Assembly: GCA_947478315.1 (NCBI GenBank)
Contig: CANJWF010000079.1
Coordinates: forward strand, 1-6,149
From: Sphingobacteriaceae bacterium
Lineage (GTDB): Bacteria > Bacteroidota > Bacteroidia > Sphingobacteriales > Sphingobacteriaceae
DNA: 6,149 nt
Direction of reading: 5' to 3'
The notes beneath the pieces are model-generated. The model saw nothing but the letters and a program-made list of their open reading frames with translations. It searched no databases and was not told the origin of the DNA. The translations under genes were made by a program, and so were the position numbers. This document shows, piece by piece, positions 1 to 5,736 of the stretch. Numbering within the stretch: the first letter of the stretch is position 1; each line of letters opens with the position of its first letter.

Positions 1-128
1 AACACGGGTTTGGCAAAAGTGGCGGTTCAGTGCTCCGCAGATACATTTGTGGTTAATCAAACATTGGTTCTCCGCATCAATATTTGTGGTGAAAATCGCC
101 ACCTTCGCCAAGCCCGAAAACGTTATGC
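1..128 (+). repeat. attC-like recombination site of upstream cassette (left edge cut)
   Basis: This is a long imperfect palindrome ending in the right box GTTATGC (122-128). Its left box is cut by the window edge, leaving only AAC (1-3). The outer stem pairs 5-24 with 97-116, with 17 of 20 positions complementary and one further G-T wobble. Between the AAC/GTT ends and this stem lie unequal unpaired spacers, one base on the left and five on the right, as integron attC sites have. The centre holds an internal direct repeat (33-53 and 70-90). About 106 bp (21-126) recurs at 5761-5866 with roughly 10 differences. In the integron model the cut falls between G122 and T123, so the body belongs to the cassette upstream and T123 begins the next one. 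Another class of palindromic intergenic repeat is the alternative. Confidence 0.7.
33..90 (+). repeat. Internal direct repeat within attC-like site 1
   Basis: Two 21-bp units (33-53 and 70-90) share CTCCGCA, then five variable bases, then ATTTGTGGT, with a period of 37 bp. They lie in the terminal-loop part of the palindrome, so they enlarge the loop, not the stem. Confidence 0.75.
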
Positions 129-1340
129 CCAATTTTATGACGACACACATAAACAACAAGAATGAATATTAAGACACGAAATATACTTTACTTTTTAGCT
201 CTGATAGTCGTTAGCATTTTGACTAGTTGCAACAGTCACGACATTGACGGAGAAAAAGTTTACTATGTTTCTTGGAACGAAGGAAGTGGAAAAAACGAAA
301 CGCTAATCCAAGGAGCAGACGCAGAAACTTTTAAGGAACTTGTACATTCAGCATATGCTGTTGACAAGAACAGTGTTTACTATGAAGCAGGTAAATTAAT
401 AGATGCTAATCCAAAGACTTTTGTTTCAATTCTGGACTATTATGGTAAGGACAACAAATATGCCTATAAAGGTGGCGACAAAATTGACGGTGCAGATGGA
501 AATACATTTGAAGTAATTGAAGGCGGACCTTATTCCAAAGACAACAAAGACTACTATTTTGACACCATTTCAATGAAGGTTTCAGACCTAAAGACATTTA
601 AAATTTTAAATCAAATTTCTGACTTTGGTTATTGGGCTAAAGACAAGAATTACTATTACTTATCAGGTAAAAAATATCCATTAGCTGACTTTGAAACTTT
701 TGAAAAAATCGATAACGGATATGCAAAAGACAAAATGCAAGTTTATTTCCAAGACAGCATAGTTATTGGTGCTGACGCTAATACTTTCAAAACAATAGAA
801 TACGCTTACGGACAAGATAAAAATTCAAAGTTCAAGGGACAGTTTAAGTTAAAAATCAAAGACCCGAACTCATTTGAGGTATTACAGTTTGGGTATTCAA
901 AAGACAAGTATTTTGTGTACGAAAACGACAGTATCATTGAAGGTGCCGACCCTAACACTTTTGAATTTATTGGAGCCTCAATGTGGACGAAAGATAAAAA
1001 GTCCTATTACTACAAAAGCAAGTTAGTTTCTTATGTTGACTATGCTTCTTTTCGCTATCTTGACTATCACTATGCAATTGACAAAAACAATGTTTATTAT
1101 GACGACCAAATAATTGAAGGAGCAGATTCAAAAACATTCAAGCATATTGAAGGTTCTCAAGACGGTAAAGACAAAAATGGATGTTACCGTTATGGTGAAA
1201 AAGTGGACTGTAAAGTATTACTCGAAGACGAATGATCGGAAAAACTTGGCGTAAAAGCACCTAAAAGAAATTGACGGTTCGGTGCTGGCAGACAGTTTTG
1301 TGTTTCGAAATCGCCAACTTCTTAAATCCAAAAAATGTCG
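123..1340 (+). mobile_element. Gene cassette carrying a DKNYY lipoprotein
   Basis: The segment runs from the predicted cut in the right box at 122/123 to the same point in the decayed site at 1340/1341. In a true cassette the first bases should be complementary to the left box near its end. The first 14 bases (123-136) match the reverse complement of 1241-1254 at 11 of 14 positions. It carries one + strand gene whose start codon lies 39 bp inside the left boundary, the usual compact layout. The end site has lost the invariant AAC and GTT triplets, so the cassette is probably no longer excisable at that end. Confidence 0.55.
162..1235 (+). CDS. DKNYY-repeat lipoprotein
   Basis: A 357-residue exported protein. 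Residues 1-22 form a signal peptide with a hydrophobic core (8-20) and a lipobox LTSC, so Cys23 is the expected lipidation site and the product probably sits in the outer membrane. The rest is a tandem array of about ten units with a D-K/N core followed by aromatic residues (DKNSVYY, KDKNYYY, DKNNVYY) at Asp68, 97, 127, 161, 190, 219, 248, 278, 307 and 337. The spacing is 29-30 residues, with one step of 34. Most units continue into a GAD-x-x-TF motif. This matches the DKNYY family, whose members are mostly cell-surface proteins of unknown function. No catalytic motif is visible. The start is the first ATG giving a complete signal peptide. No Shine-Dalgarno is seen, and a frame reading through the upstream attC closes at 170-172, just past this ATG. 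It is the only gene of its cassette. Confidence 0.85.
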   Translation: MNIKTRNILYFLALIVVSILTSCNSHDIDGEKVYYVSWNEGSGKNETLIQGADAETFKELVHSAYAVDKNSVYYEAGKLIDANPKTFVSILDYYGKDNKYAYKGGDKIDGADGNTFEVIEGGPYSKDNKDYYFDTISMKVSDLKTFKILNQISDFGYWAKDKNYYYLSGKKYPLADFETFEKIDNGYAKDKMQVYFQDSIVIGADANTFKTIEYAYGQDKNSKFKGQFKLKIKDPNSFEVLQFGYSKDKYFVYENDSIIEGADPNTFEFIGASMWTKDKKSYYYKSKLVSYVDYASFRYLDYHYAIDKNNVYYDDQIIEGADSKTFKHIEGSQDGKDKNGCYRYGEKVDCKVLLEDE

Positions 1341-1346
1341 TAATTT
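1249..1346 (+). repeat. Decayed attC-like site
   Basis: The stretch 1256-1286 matches 5744-5774 of the intact site near the right end at 27 of 31 positions, so the origin is clear. Its arms still pair partly with each other (1262-1276 against 1312-1326, 11 of 15). It has only one copy of the internal unit that is duplicated in the other two related sites, making it about 35 bp shorter. The left box reads GCGTAAA, with AAA where AAC is invariant. The right box reads GTAATTT, with GTA in place of GTT. Both recombination triplets are therefore lost and the site is predicted to be inactive. Confidence 0.6.
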
Positions 1347-1356
1347 GAAATTATTA

Positions 1357-1388
1357 TTTGAGCAAAACAATTAATAAATCTATGTTTA
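1357..1388 (+). promoter_or_regulatory. Bacteroidota-type promoter for the PKD lipoprotein
   Basis: TTTG (1357-1360) is followed after 20 bases by TATGTTTA (1381-1388), which fits the -33 TTTG / -7 TAnnTTTG pattern of Bacteroidota sigma factors at all but the final position. Transcription would start around 1392-1395, leaving an almost leaderless message for the ATG at 1399. That very short leader is the reason for caution. Confidence 0.45.
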
Positions 1389-1398
1389 ACTACCACTT

Positions 1399-1977
1399 AT
1401 GAGAAGTAATTTATTTTTGATTATAGTTGTGCTATTATTTTCTTGTCAGAAATCTACAAATGAAAATCGAACAACAAATGATCCTCCAATTTCTTTATTT
1501 AGAGATTCCATAATACTCATACCACCAGCATTAGTCCAATTCTCAAATCCTACTGCAAGTAATTACGTTAGCTTTGTTTGGGATTTTGGAGATGGGGGAT
1601 ATTCTTTTTTGGCTAACCCAAGTAATTCTTATTCAAACTTTGGAATTTATGCAGTTAGGCTTTTGCAAAGTAATGCAACAGGAATAAGTGATACAATTAT
1701 AAAACAAATTGACACTAGAATATTAGGAAGTAATCAACCAAGTTCAACGACGTCTTTTAATTATTTTGTTTCTATAATACCACCTATTCAAGTGAATTTT
1801 ACAAACCAATCTACAAATTCAAATAGTTATTTATGGGAATTTGGTGATGGGACGACTTCTACTTCTAATGCTGACACTTTATCACATATCTATTCATCAA
1901 ACGGTACCTACATGGTCAAATTAATTTCTACAGGTATTGGTGGTGTTGACTCTTCATTAAAAATACTCGATTTATAG
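1399..1977 (+). CDS. PKD-domain lipoprotein
   Basis: A 192-residue predicted lipoprotein. Residues 1-15 are a short hydrophobic signal with a lipobox ending LFSC, so Cys16 would be lipidated. Two PKD-type immunoglobulin-like domains follow, each with the signature W-D/E-FGDG: WDFGDG at 61-66 and WEFGDG at 146-151. Both are followed by a Y-x-V-x-L strand (YAVRLL near 84, YMVKLI near 171). PKD domains are extracellular beta-sandwich modules used for binding or spacing. No enzyme domain or type IX secretion tail is present, so this is probably a small surface adhesion or scaffold protein. A good promoter lies just upstream. The next gene starts 51 bp downstream on the same strand and may be co-transcribed. 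The region is noticeably AT-rich. Confidence 0.75.
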   Translation: MRSNLFLIIVVLLFSCQKSTNENRTTNDPPISLFRDSIILIPPALVQFSNPTASNYVSFVWDFGDGGYSFLANPSNSYSNFGIYAVRLLQSNATGISDTIIKQIDTRILGSNQPSSTTSFNYFVSIIPPIQVNFTNQSTNSNSYLWEFGDGTTSTSNADTLSHIYSSNGTYMVKLISTGIGGVDSSLKILDL

Positions 1978-2028
1978 TTTCTAAAAAATATTACATAGCA
2001 TCTACTTAATTAACATCAAAAAATTATA

Positions 2029-2493
2029 ATGAAAAAAAGAATTCTTTTCAATTTATTAGTACTTAGTATTTTATTTACATCTTGTGTTTCAACAAAAACA
2101 TTTTTGAAAAATGAACAAATACCTGATGACTTTGGTAAAGGAAACAAAACGATTCTAATTGTACAAACTATTTTAACTCAAGAAAGGTTATCAAAAAAAA
2201 TTGACAAAGCGGTTTTAGATGCATTTGAAAAATATTATAAAGGTGAGTATACCTATGTTGGTGATAACAAAAAGGCAACAAATTTAGGATACAGTTTTAG
2301 TACTTACTCACAATATAATCCAGGTAGCTATGTTGGTAAAGAAAGAATACCACCAAGTACAGACATTTATTTTGGGGTTAGAGATTTAGAAACTAGGAAA
2401 ACTTATAAAATGCTTCGTTTTGGAAACTATAAAAAATTTTCGAAGCTATATGTACAAGCATTGGAAATTGTTAGAAAAAGAAACAACAATTAA
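2029..2493 (+). CDS. Uncharacterised lipoprotein
   Basis: A 154-residue protein that I do not recognise. Residues 1-18 form a signal peptide (KKR start, hydrophobic core 6-16) with lipobox LFTSC, so Cys19 should be lipidated. The mature part is basic and soluble-looking. It has a predicted beta strand at KTILIVQTIL (about 40-49), a helical Lys/Glu-rich stretch (about 52-70), a Tyr- and Ser-rich middle (YSFSTYSQYNPGSY, 88-101), and a helical C-terminus ending in Asn residues. No metal ligands or catalytic motif stand out. It follows the PKD lipoprotein by 51 bp on the same strand, which suggests an operon. The 205 bp after it (2494-2698) holds no gene, no clear terminator and no good promoter that I can see. 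Confidence 0.65.
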   Translation: MKKRILFNLLVLSILFTSCVSTKTFLKNEQIPDDFGKGNKTILIVQTILTQERLSKKIDKAVLDAFEKYYKGEYTYVGDNKKATNLGYSFSTYSQYNPGSYVGKERIPPSTDIYFGVRDLETRKTYKMLRFGNYKKFSKLYVQALEIVRKRNNN

Positions 2494-2698
2494 AAACAGC
2501 TAATAATACTATAATTAATAAAGAACTTTTTTATAAAGATTGCATATTTTCAATAATTTGATAATCTTCAAATAGAAGAATAGCAAACGCAGAACATTGG
2601 GTTTTGTGCAAGTTGAGCAGAAGCAATAACATTGAACTTTTTGTAATTCTTTTCATATGATTTAAAACAATAGTTTTATATTAATTTAAAAATACTTC

Positions 2699-3829
2699 AT
2701 GAGGAAAAAAAATACTTGCTTCCTTTTTCTTTGCTTGCAATTGCTGGTATTTGCGGTTTCTGCTCAGACTAAAAAATTGAAACCCGGTTTTGATAAAAAT
2801 GAATTTCTAGAGCTACTAAAAGTTTCAAGCAGACAGGGCGACTCTTTATACAATCCAGACCTACCTAAACCTCAATTTTTCGAAAAAGTATATCGTTCAA
2901 ATGTAATGGGATTAGCAAATCGCTGGGATTTATGGTTATCTCATGATTCTGTAGCGGTAATTAGTATTCGGGGAACAACCAAGGAAAGTGTTAGTTGGCT
3001 TGAAAATCTCTATGCAGCAATGGTTCCTGCAAAAGGACAACTCACATTATCGAAGGATTTTGTTTTTGATTATCATTTATGCGATGATGAAAAAGCCGCG
3101 GTTCACACTGGCTGGTTGATAGCCACTGCATTTCTTTCAAAAGACATTTTACCTAAATTGGATTCGCTCAGCAAAACTGGGATAAAGGAATTTTACATTA
3201 TGGGCCACAGCCAGGGTGGAGCAATAGCATACCTGTTAACAGCCCATTTATTAAATCTCCAAAAGGAAAACAAAATACCCAGTGAAATTATATTCAAAAC
3301 ATATTGCAGCGCAGCACCCAAACCAGGCAACCTGCATTTTGCCTATGCATACGAAAACATGACACAAGGTGGCTGGTCATTCACTGTTGTTAACTCGGCA
3401 GATTGGGTTCCTGAAGCCCCTTTTTCTATTCAAACCACCATGGATTTCAATACGGTCAATCCATTTGCAAACGCAAAAAAAGAAATTAAGAAAGCGCCAT
3501 TTTTGAAGCGAATTACAATGAATTATTTTTACAATAGTTTAGACAAGCCAACCAAAAAAGCAAATAAACGCTACCAAAAACAACTGGGAAGAACATTAGG
3601 AAAGTACATCAGAAAGAGTCTGCCAGAGTATATTAGTCCCACCTTTTTCAACTCTAATAATTATGCTAGAACAGGTGATAACATTGTCTTGTATGCTGAT
3701 TCGAATTACTATAAGTTATTTCCAATCGATAAAGATAAAATATGGACGCATCATGCTTTTGAACCCTACTTGTATTTGTGCAATAAATACCCAAGCATTT
3801 CAGATTATAGATTGCAGAATAAAAAGTAA
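2699..3829 (+). CDS. Secreted class 3 lipase-like alpha/beta hydrolase
   Basis: A 376-residue predicted esterase or lipase of the fungal-type class 3 family. Residues 1-22 are a signal peptide (basic RKK, hydrophobic 8-20, cleavage near VSA|QT) without a lipobox cysteine, so it is probably periplasmic or secreted. The strand AVISIRGTT (86-94) matches the oxyanion-hole strand that opens these domains. The nucleophile elbow is GHSQGG at 169-174 with Ser171. Asp235 in NSADWVP and His351 or His352 in the THHAFEPYL stretch complete a plausible catalytic triad in the right order. HTGWL at 136-140 matches the conserved histidine-glycine segment before the elbow. Residues about 255-315 form a Lys-rich insertion between Asp and His. 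Class 3 lipases hydrolyse acylglycerols, but the natural substrate cannot be read here. A strong terminator follows 18 bp after the stop. It lies inside a block that is larger than normal integron cassettes. Confidence 0.85.
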   Translation: MRKKNTCFLFLCLQLLVFAVSAQTKKLKPGFDKNEFLELLKVSSRQGDSLYNPDLPKPQFFEKVYRSNVMGLANRWDLWLSHDSVAVISIRGTTKESVSWLENLYAAMVPAKGQLTLSKDFVFDYHLCDDEKAAVHTGWLIATAFLSKDILPKLDSLSKTGIKEFYIMGHSQGGAIAYLLTAHLLNLQKENKIPSEIIFKTYCSAAPKPGNLHFAYAYENMTQGGWSFTVVNSADWVPEAPFSIQTTMDFNTVNPFANAKKEIKKAPFLKRITMNYFYNSLDKPTKKANKRYQKQLGRTLGKYIRKSLPEYISPTFFNSNNYARTGDNIVLYADSNYYKLFPIDKDKIWTHHAFEPYLYLCNKYPSISDYRLQNKK

Positions 3830-3843
3830 ACTCTTGTCTAAAT

Positions 3844-3889
3844 AAAGAAATCGGGGGCAATTATTACGCTACCCGATTTTGTTTTCTTT
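3844..3889. terminator. Bidirectional intrinsic terminator
   Basis: AAATCGGG (3848-3855) pairs perfectly with CCCGATTT (3872-3879) around a 16-base loop. On the + strand it is followed by TGTTTTCTTT, and on the - strand by a T-rich tract beginning CTTTATTTA. It sits between the convergent lipase gene (+) and small lipoprotein gene (-), so it can stop transcription from both sides. Confidence 0.75.
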
Positions 3890-3896
3890 ATCTATC

Positions 3897-3926
3897 GTCA
3901 AAAGTATTTGTAAAAATATTTTTGAC
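3897..3926. repeat. 13-bp inverted repeat with four-base loop
   Basis: Positions 3897-3909 pair with 3914-3926, at 12 perfect positions plus one G-T wobble, around the loop GTAA. The core is GTCAAAA with TTTTGAC. It lies 10 bp past the stop codon of the - strand lipoprotein gene. No T-tract follows on either strand, so it is not a standard terminator. It could be a protective 3' hairpin for that message or a protein-binding palindrome. Confidence 0.6.
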
Positions 3927-3936
3927 AATATCACGG

Positions 3937-4263
3937 TTAAAGTATCAAAGCAGATTTTGTAATTTGGCGCACAGAATTAGAATTGGAAACGGTTAATTTT
4001 ATTGTTCTATATAGAAAGCCGGGTAATGGAAGAACAATAAAACGCTCGGTCGATGTATTTCCACTGCCCAACATTTGCAATCCCTCTTGAGGTTCCCACA
4101 AATATGTACCTACTTTTTCACTACAAGAAGCATCTACGAAAATGGTGTCGTTTACTGAGTATTCGGTTTTATTAAAGTTAGCACAGGCTTCTACTTTCTT
4201 CCCACATGAACTAATTGAAGTTAGGACTAGGAGCGCCGCAGCAATAAAAAACATGTATTTCAT
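3937..4263 (-). CDS. Small lipoprotein with PKD-like beta-sandwich
   Basis: A 108-residue predicted lipoprotein and the only convincing gene on the - strand. Residues 1-19 are a signal peptide with a lipobox SISSC, so Cys20 would be lipidated. The mature part reads like one immunoglobulin or PKD-like domain: a strand with YSVNDTIFVDAS (35-46), a YLWEPQEG segment (54-61) where PKD domains have W-D-FGDG, and a closing strand IKLTVSN (88-94). The WDFGDG signature itself is missing, so domain membership is inferred. It is convergent with the lipase gene and shares the terminator between them. A possible -7 element (TAAATTTA on the - strand) lies about 26 bases upstream of the start without a matching TTTG, so I do not call a promoter. 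Its reverse orientation is unusual for a gene inside an integron cassette array. Confidence 0.7.
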   Translation of the reverse strand: MKYMFFIAAALLVLTSISSCGKKVEACANFNKTEYSVNDTIFVDASCSEKVGTYLWEPQEGLQMLGSGNTSTERFIVLPLPGFLYRTIKLTVSNSNSVRQITKSALIL

Positions 4264-4343
4264 TTGTTTGATTTTTTAGTTTGACCATAAATTTATAATA
4301 TAGATCGAAAAATAAAAAATTATTTTTTCCTGTTTTTTATTAC

Positions 4344-4372
4344 TCGAAACAAGATTTACGAATCTTGTGCGA
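4344..4372. repeat. Hairpin just upstream of the third attC-like site
   Basis: ACAAGATT (4349-4356) pairs perfectly with AATCTTGT (4361-4368) around loop TACG. A further TCG/CGA pair (4344-4346 with 4370-4372) closes the base after a small bulge. No T-tract follows on the + strand, so termination is doubtful. It ends 11 bp before the left box of the attC-like site. Confidence 0.5.
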
Positions 4373-4383
4373 ATCAATCCCGA

Positions 4384-4515
4384 ACATAACAAACGCTTGT
4401 TGCCAACGGGAGAATATTTTTATAAATGAAAAGTATAGATGTAAATGAAATTTTATATCTTAATGGAAATTTTGGACGAAGATGCCCCGCCGGCATCAAG
4501 CGTCCACCGTTAGCA
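4384..4515 (+). repeat. attC-like recombination site with an 18-bp stem
   Basis: The left box is ACATAAC (4384-4390) and the right box GTTAGCA (4509-4515), 132 bp end to end. TAAC pairs with GTTA at the ends. After unequal unpaired spacers (two bases on the left, five on the right) a long stem forms between 4393-4410 and 4486-4503, with 15 of 18 positions complementary. Two adjacent mismatches form an internal bubble. The about 75-bp AT-rich centre is the variable terminal part. This layout is that of an integron attC site. Its body sequence is unrelated to the other three sites here, so it came from a different cassette lineage. The right box begins the next cassette at T4510. A minor hairpin, GATGCC with GGCATC (4481-4497), lies within the right arm. 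Confidence 0.72.
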
Positions 4516-4542
4516 GAAATTATTAAAGACGACAAACAATGA
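4426..4542 (+). CDS. Possible 38-codon leader ORF inside the attC-like site
   Basis: An ATG in the loop of the attC-like site opens a frame that crosses its right arm and right box, then ends at TGA 4540-4542. The stop overlaps the ATG of the zinc-ribbon RDD gene (4539-4541) as ATGA. The peptide begins MKSIDVNEILYL and ends IIKDDKQ. It has no signal, domain or obvious ribosome binding site. The overlap would allow translational coupling into the cassette gene, similar in principle to the short ORF-11 described in the attI1 site of class 1 integrons. It may equally be chance, because the frame is short and part of it is recombination-site sequence. Confidence 0.3.
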   Translation: MKSIDVNEILYLNGNFGRRCPAGIKRPPLAEIIKDDKQ

Positions 4543-5327
4543 ACTATAAATGCCCAAAATGCTCAAGTGACTTTATAACTGGGACAAAATTTTGCCAAAC
4601 CTGTGGGTGCAATCTTGAACTTGTATTCATAGAAAAACCAACTTGTCCAAAATGCAAAACTACTTACCCTACAAATACAAAGTTCTGCGTAAATGACGGT
4701 ACTAAATTATTTAGACCAGAAGACTTAATTCCTAAATGTGTAATCTGTAATATAGCATATTCAGACGATATTAAATTTTGTCCTCGTGACGGTGGAGAAA
4801 TTAAAGTTATTTTGACACGACAATTTAGTCAGCCGATATACCCAAATAATGATTATAGAAATATACATAATCAAAAATATCCTAAAGCATCTTTAGGTAA
4901 TAGATTTTTAGCATCATTATTAGATGGACTAATTTCTACAGGACTTTCTATCCCTGCTATTTTGTTTTTTGTTGCGGGCTTAGATAAATTAAAAGGATAT
5001 GACAATGACGCAGCACCAGGACTGTTTTTTATGGCATTTTTCTTTTACTTAATTCCTTTATGTTACAACTTTATTAAGGACGGACTTGGTCAAGGACAAA
5101 GTTGGGGTAAAAAAGCCCTTGACATTATGGTTGTAAATCTTGATAACAATACTCCTTGCGACAAAGGGAAATCGTTTTTCCGGAACTTTATTTCAATCTT
5201 AGTTGCAATAATTCCTTTTATAGGTTGGCTTATTGAACCTATTATGGTTTTAGCAACCGATGACGGTAGAAAACTTGGCGACAAAGCTGCTAATACACAA
5301 GTAATTGACAAAAATAAATTTAACTAA
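4539..5327 (+). CDS. Zinc-ribbon RDD-family membrane protein
   Basis: A 262-residue membrane protein. The cytoplasmic N-terminus carries three short zinc-ribbon modules. The first has four cysteines (Cys5, 8, 19, 22). The second (Cys36, 39, 50) and third (Cys67, 70, 81) have three cysteines and an Asp in the fourth place, within FCVNDG and FCPRDG. After a linker rich in Asn and Tyr (about 95-117) comes an RDD domain: Arg122 and Asp129 in RFLASLLDG, hydrophobic segments about 123-148, 161-178 and 216-238, and the closing motif DDGRKLGDKAANT (241-253) with Asp248. RDD proteins are integral membrane proteins of mostly unknown role, and some have been linked to ion transport. The zinc ribbons suggest protein or nucleic-acid contact, but no partner is visible. 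It shares its cassette and probably its message with the next gene. Its ATG overlaps the stop of a small upstream frame. Confidence 0.85.
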   Translation: MNYKCPKCSSDFITGTKFCQTCGCNLELVFIEKPTCPKCKTTYPTNTKFCVNDGTKLFRPEDLIPKCVICNIAYSDDIKFCPRDGGEIKVILTRQFSQPIYPNNDYRNIHNQKYPKASLGNRFLASLLDGLISTGLSIPAILFFVAGLDKLKGYDNDAAPGLFFMAFFFYLIPLCYNFIKDGLGQGQSWGKKALDIMVVNLDNNTPCDKGKSFFRNFISILVAIIPFIGWLIEPIMVLATDDGRKLGDKAANTQVIDKNKFN

Positions 5328-5339
5328 AATCAAAATAAT

Positions 5340-5732
5340 ATGAATTGTTTACGCTGTAACACACCCAATGAAGATGGGGCTAAATTCTGCAAAAGTTGTG
5401 GAATAGATTTAAATTATGTTCCATCATCCGAGAACGGGAACTCAAATCAAACTGTAAATCAACTTTTGCTCTTAATGGGCATTGAGTATTTTATTTATTT
5501 AGGTTGGTTTATTTTGCAAAAAGCAATAATTCCAATGTTCTTCAAAGATGACTACGATAAAATCTCATCAATTTATAAATATTTCGGCTGGACAACAGAT
5601 ATTATTTCAGTATTGACATTACTTGTATTTGCCATTATTGTGAAAAATAAAAACGCAAGAATATTTTTGATAATCTTTTTGATTTTGAGAATAGTATTTC
5701 TTGTTGGTTACAGAATATTTGATAAAGTATAA
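5340..5732 (+). CDS. Zinc-ribbon membrane protein with three predicted TM segments
   Basis: A 130-residue protein with one N-terminal four-cysteine zinc ribbon (Cys3, 6, 17, 20; pattern C-x2-C-x10-C-x2-C), a polar linker (about 24-40), and three hydrophobic segments at about 41-59, 84-101 and 107-125. The family cannot be named beyond zinc-ribbon domain-containing protein. It starts 12 bp after the RDD gene in the same cassette, and both begin with a similar ribbon (CPKC...FCQTCG and CLRC...FCKSCG). They may therefore act together in the membrane or share an origin for that module. The start is the only ATG that keeps the ribbon intact. The stop codon overlaps the left edge of the complementary region of the attC-like site, so gene and recombination site are packed without spacing. 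Confidence 0.75.
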   Translation: MNCLRCNTPNEDGAKFCKSCGIDLNYVPSSENGNSNQTVNQLLLLMGIEYFIYLGWFILQKAIIPMFFKDDYDKISSIYKYFGWTTDIISVLTLLVFAIIVKNKNARIFLIIFLILRIVFLVGYRIFDKV

Positions 5733-5736
5733 CTTC

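Noticed and set aside
2..172. A frame fully open through site 1 and the matching open frame through site 4 (5733-5912), in frame after the stop of the 130-residue protein.
   Set aside because: Differences between the two copies mostly change the amino acid, and the opposite strand is also largely open, so there is no sign of protein-level constraint. It is better explained as recombination-site sequence.
406..597. Minus-strand frames inside the DKNYY gene and the RDD gene.
   Set aside because: They lie wholly within genes with clear family signatures on the + strand and have no domain features of their own.
2536..2568. AAGATT with AATCTT inverted repeat in the gap before the lipase gene, considered as a terminator.
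   Set aside because: The stem is only 6 AT-rich pairs with a 21-base loop and no T-tract. The gap gives no convincing terminator or promoter.
2640..2678. TTTG and TAGTTTTA considered as a promoter for the lipase gene.
   Set aside because: The spacing is 27 bases where about 19-21 is expected, and the second element lacks the final TTTG.
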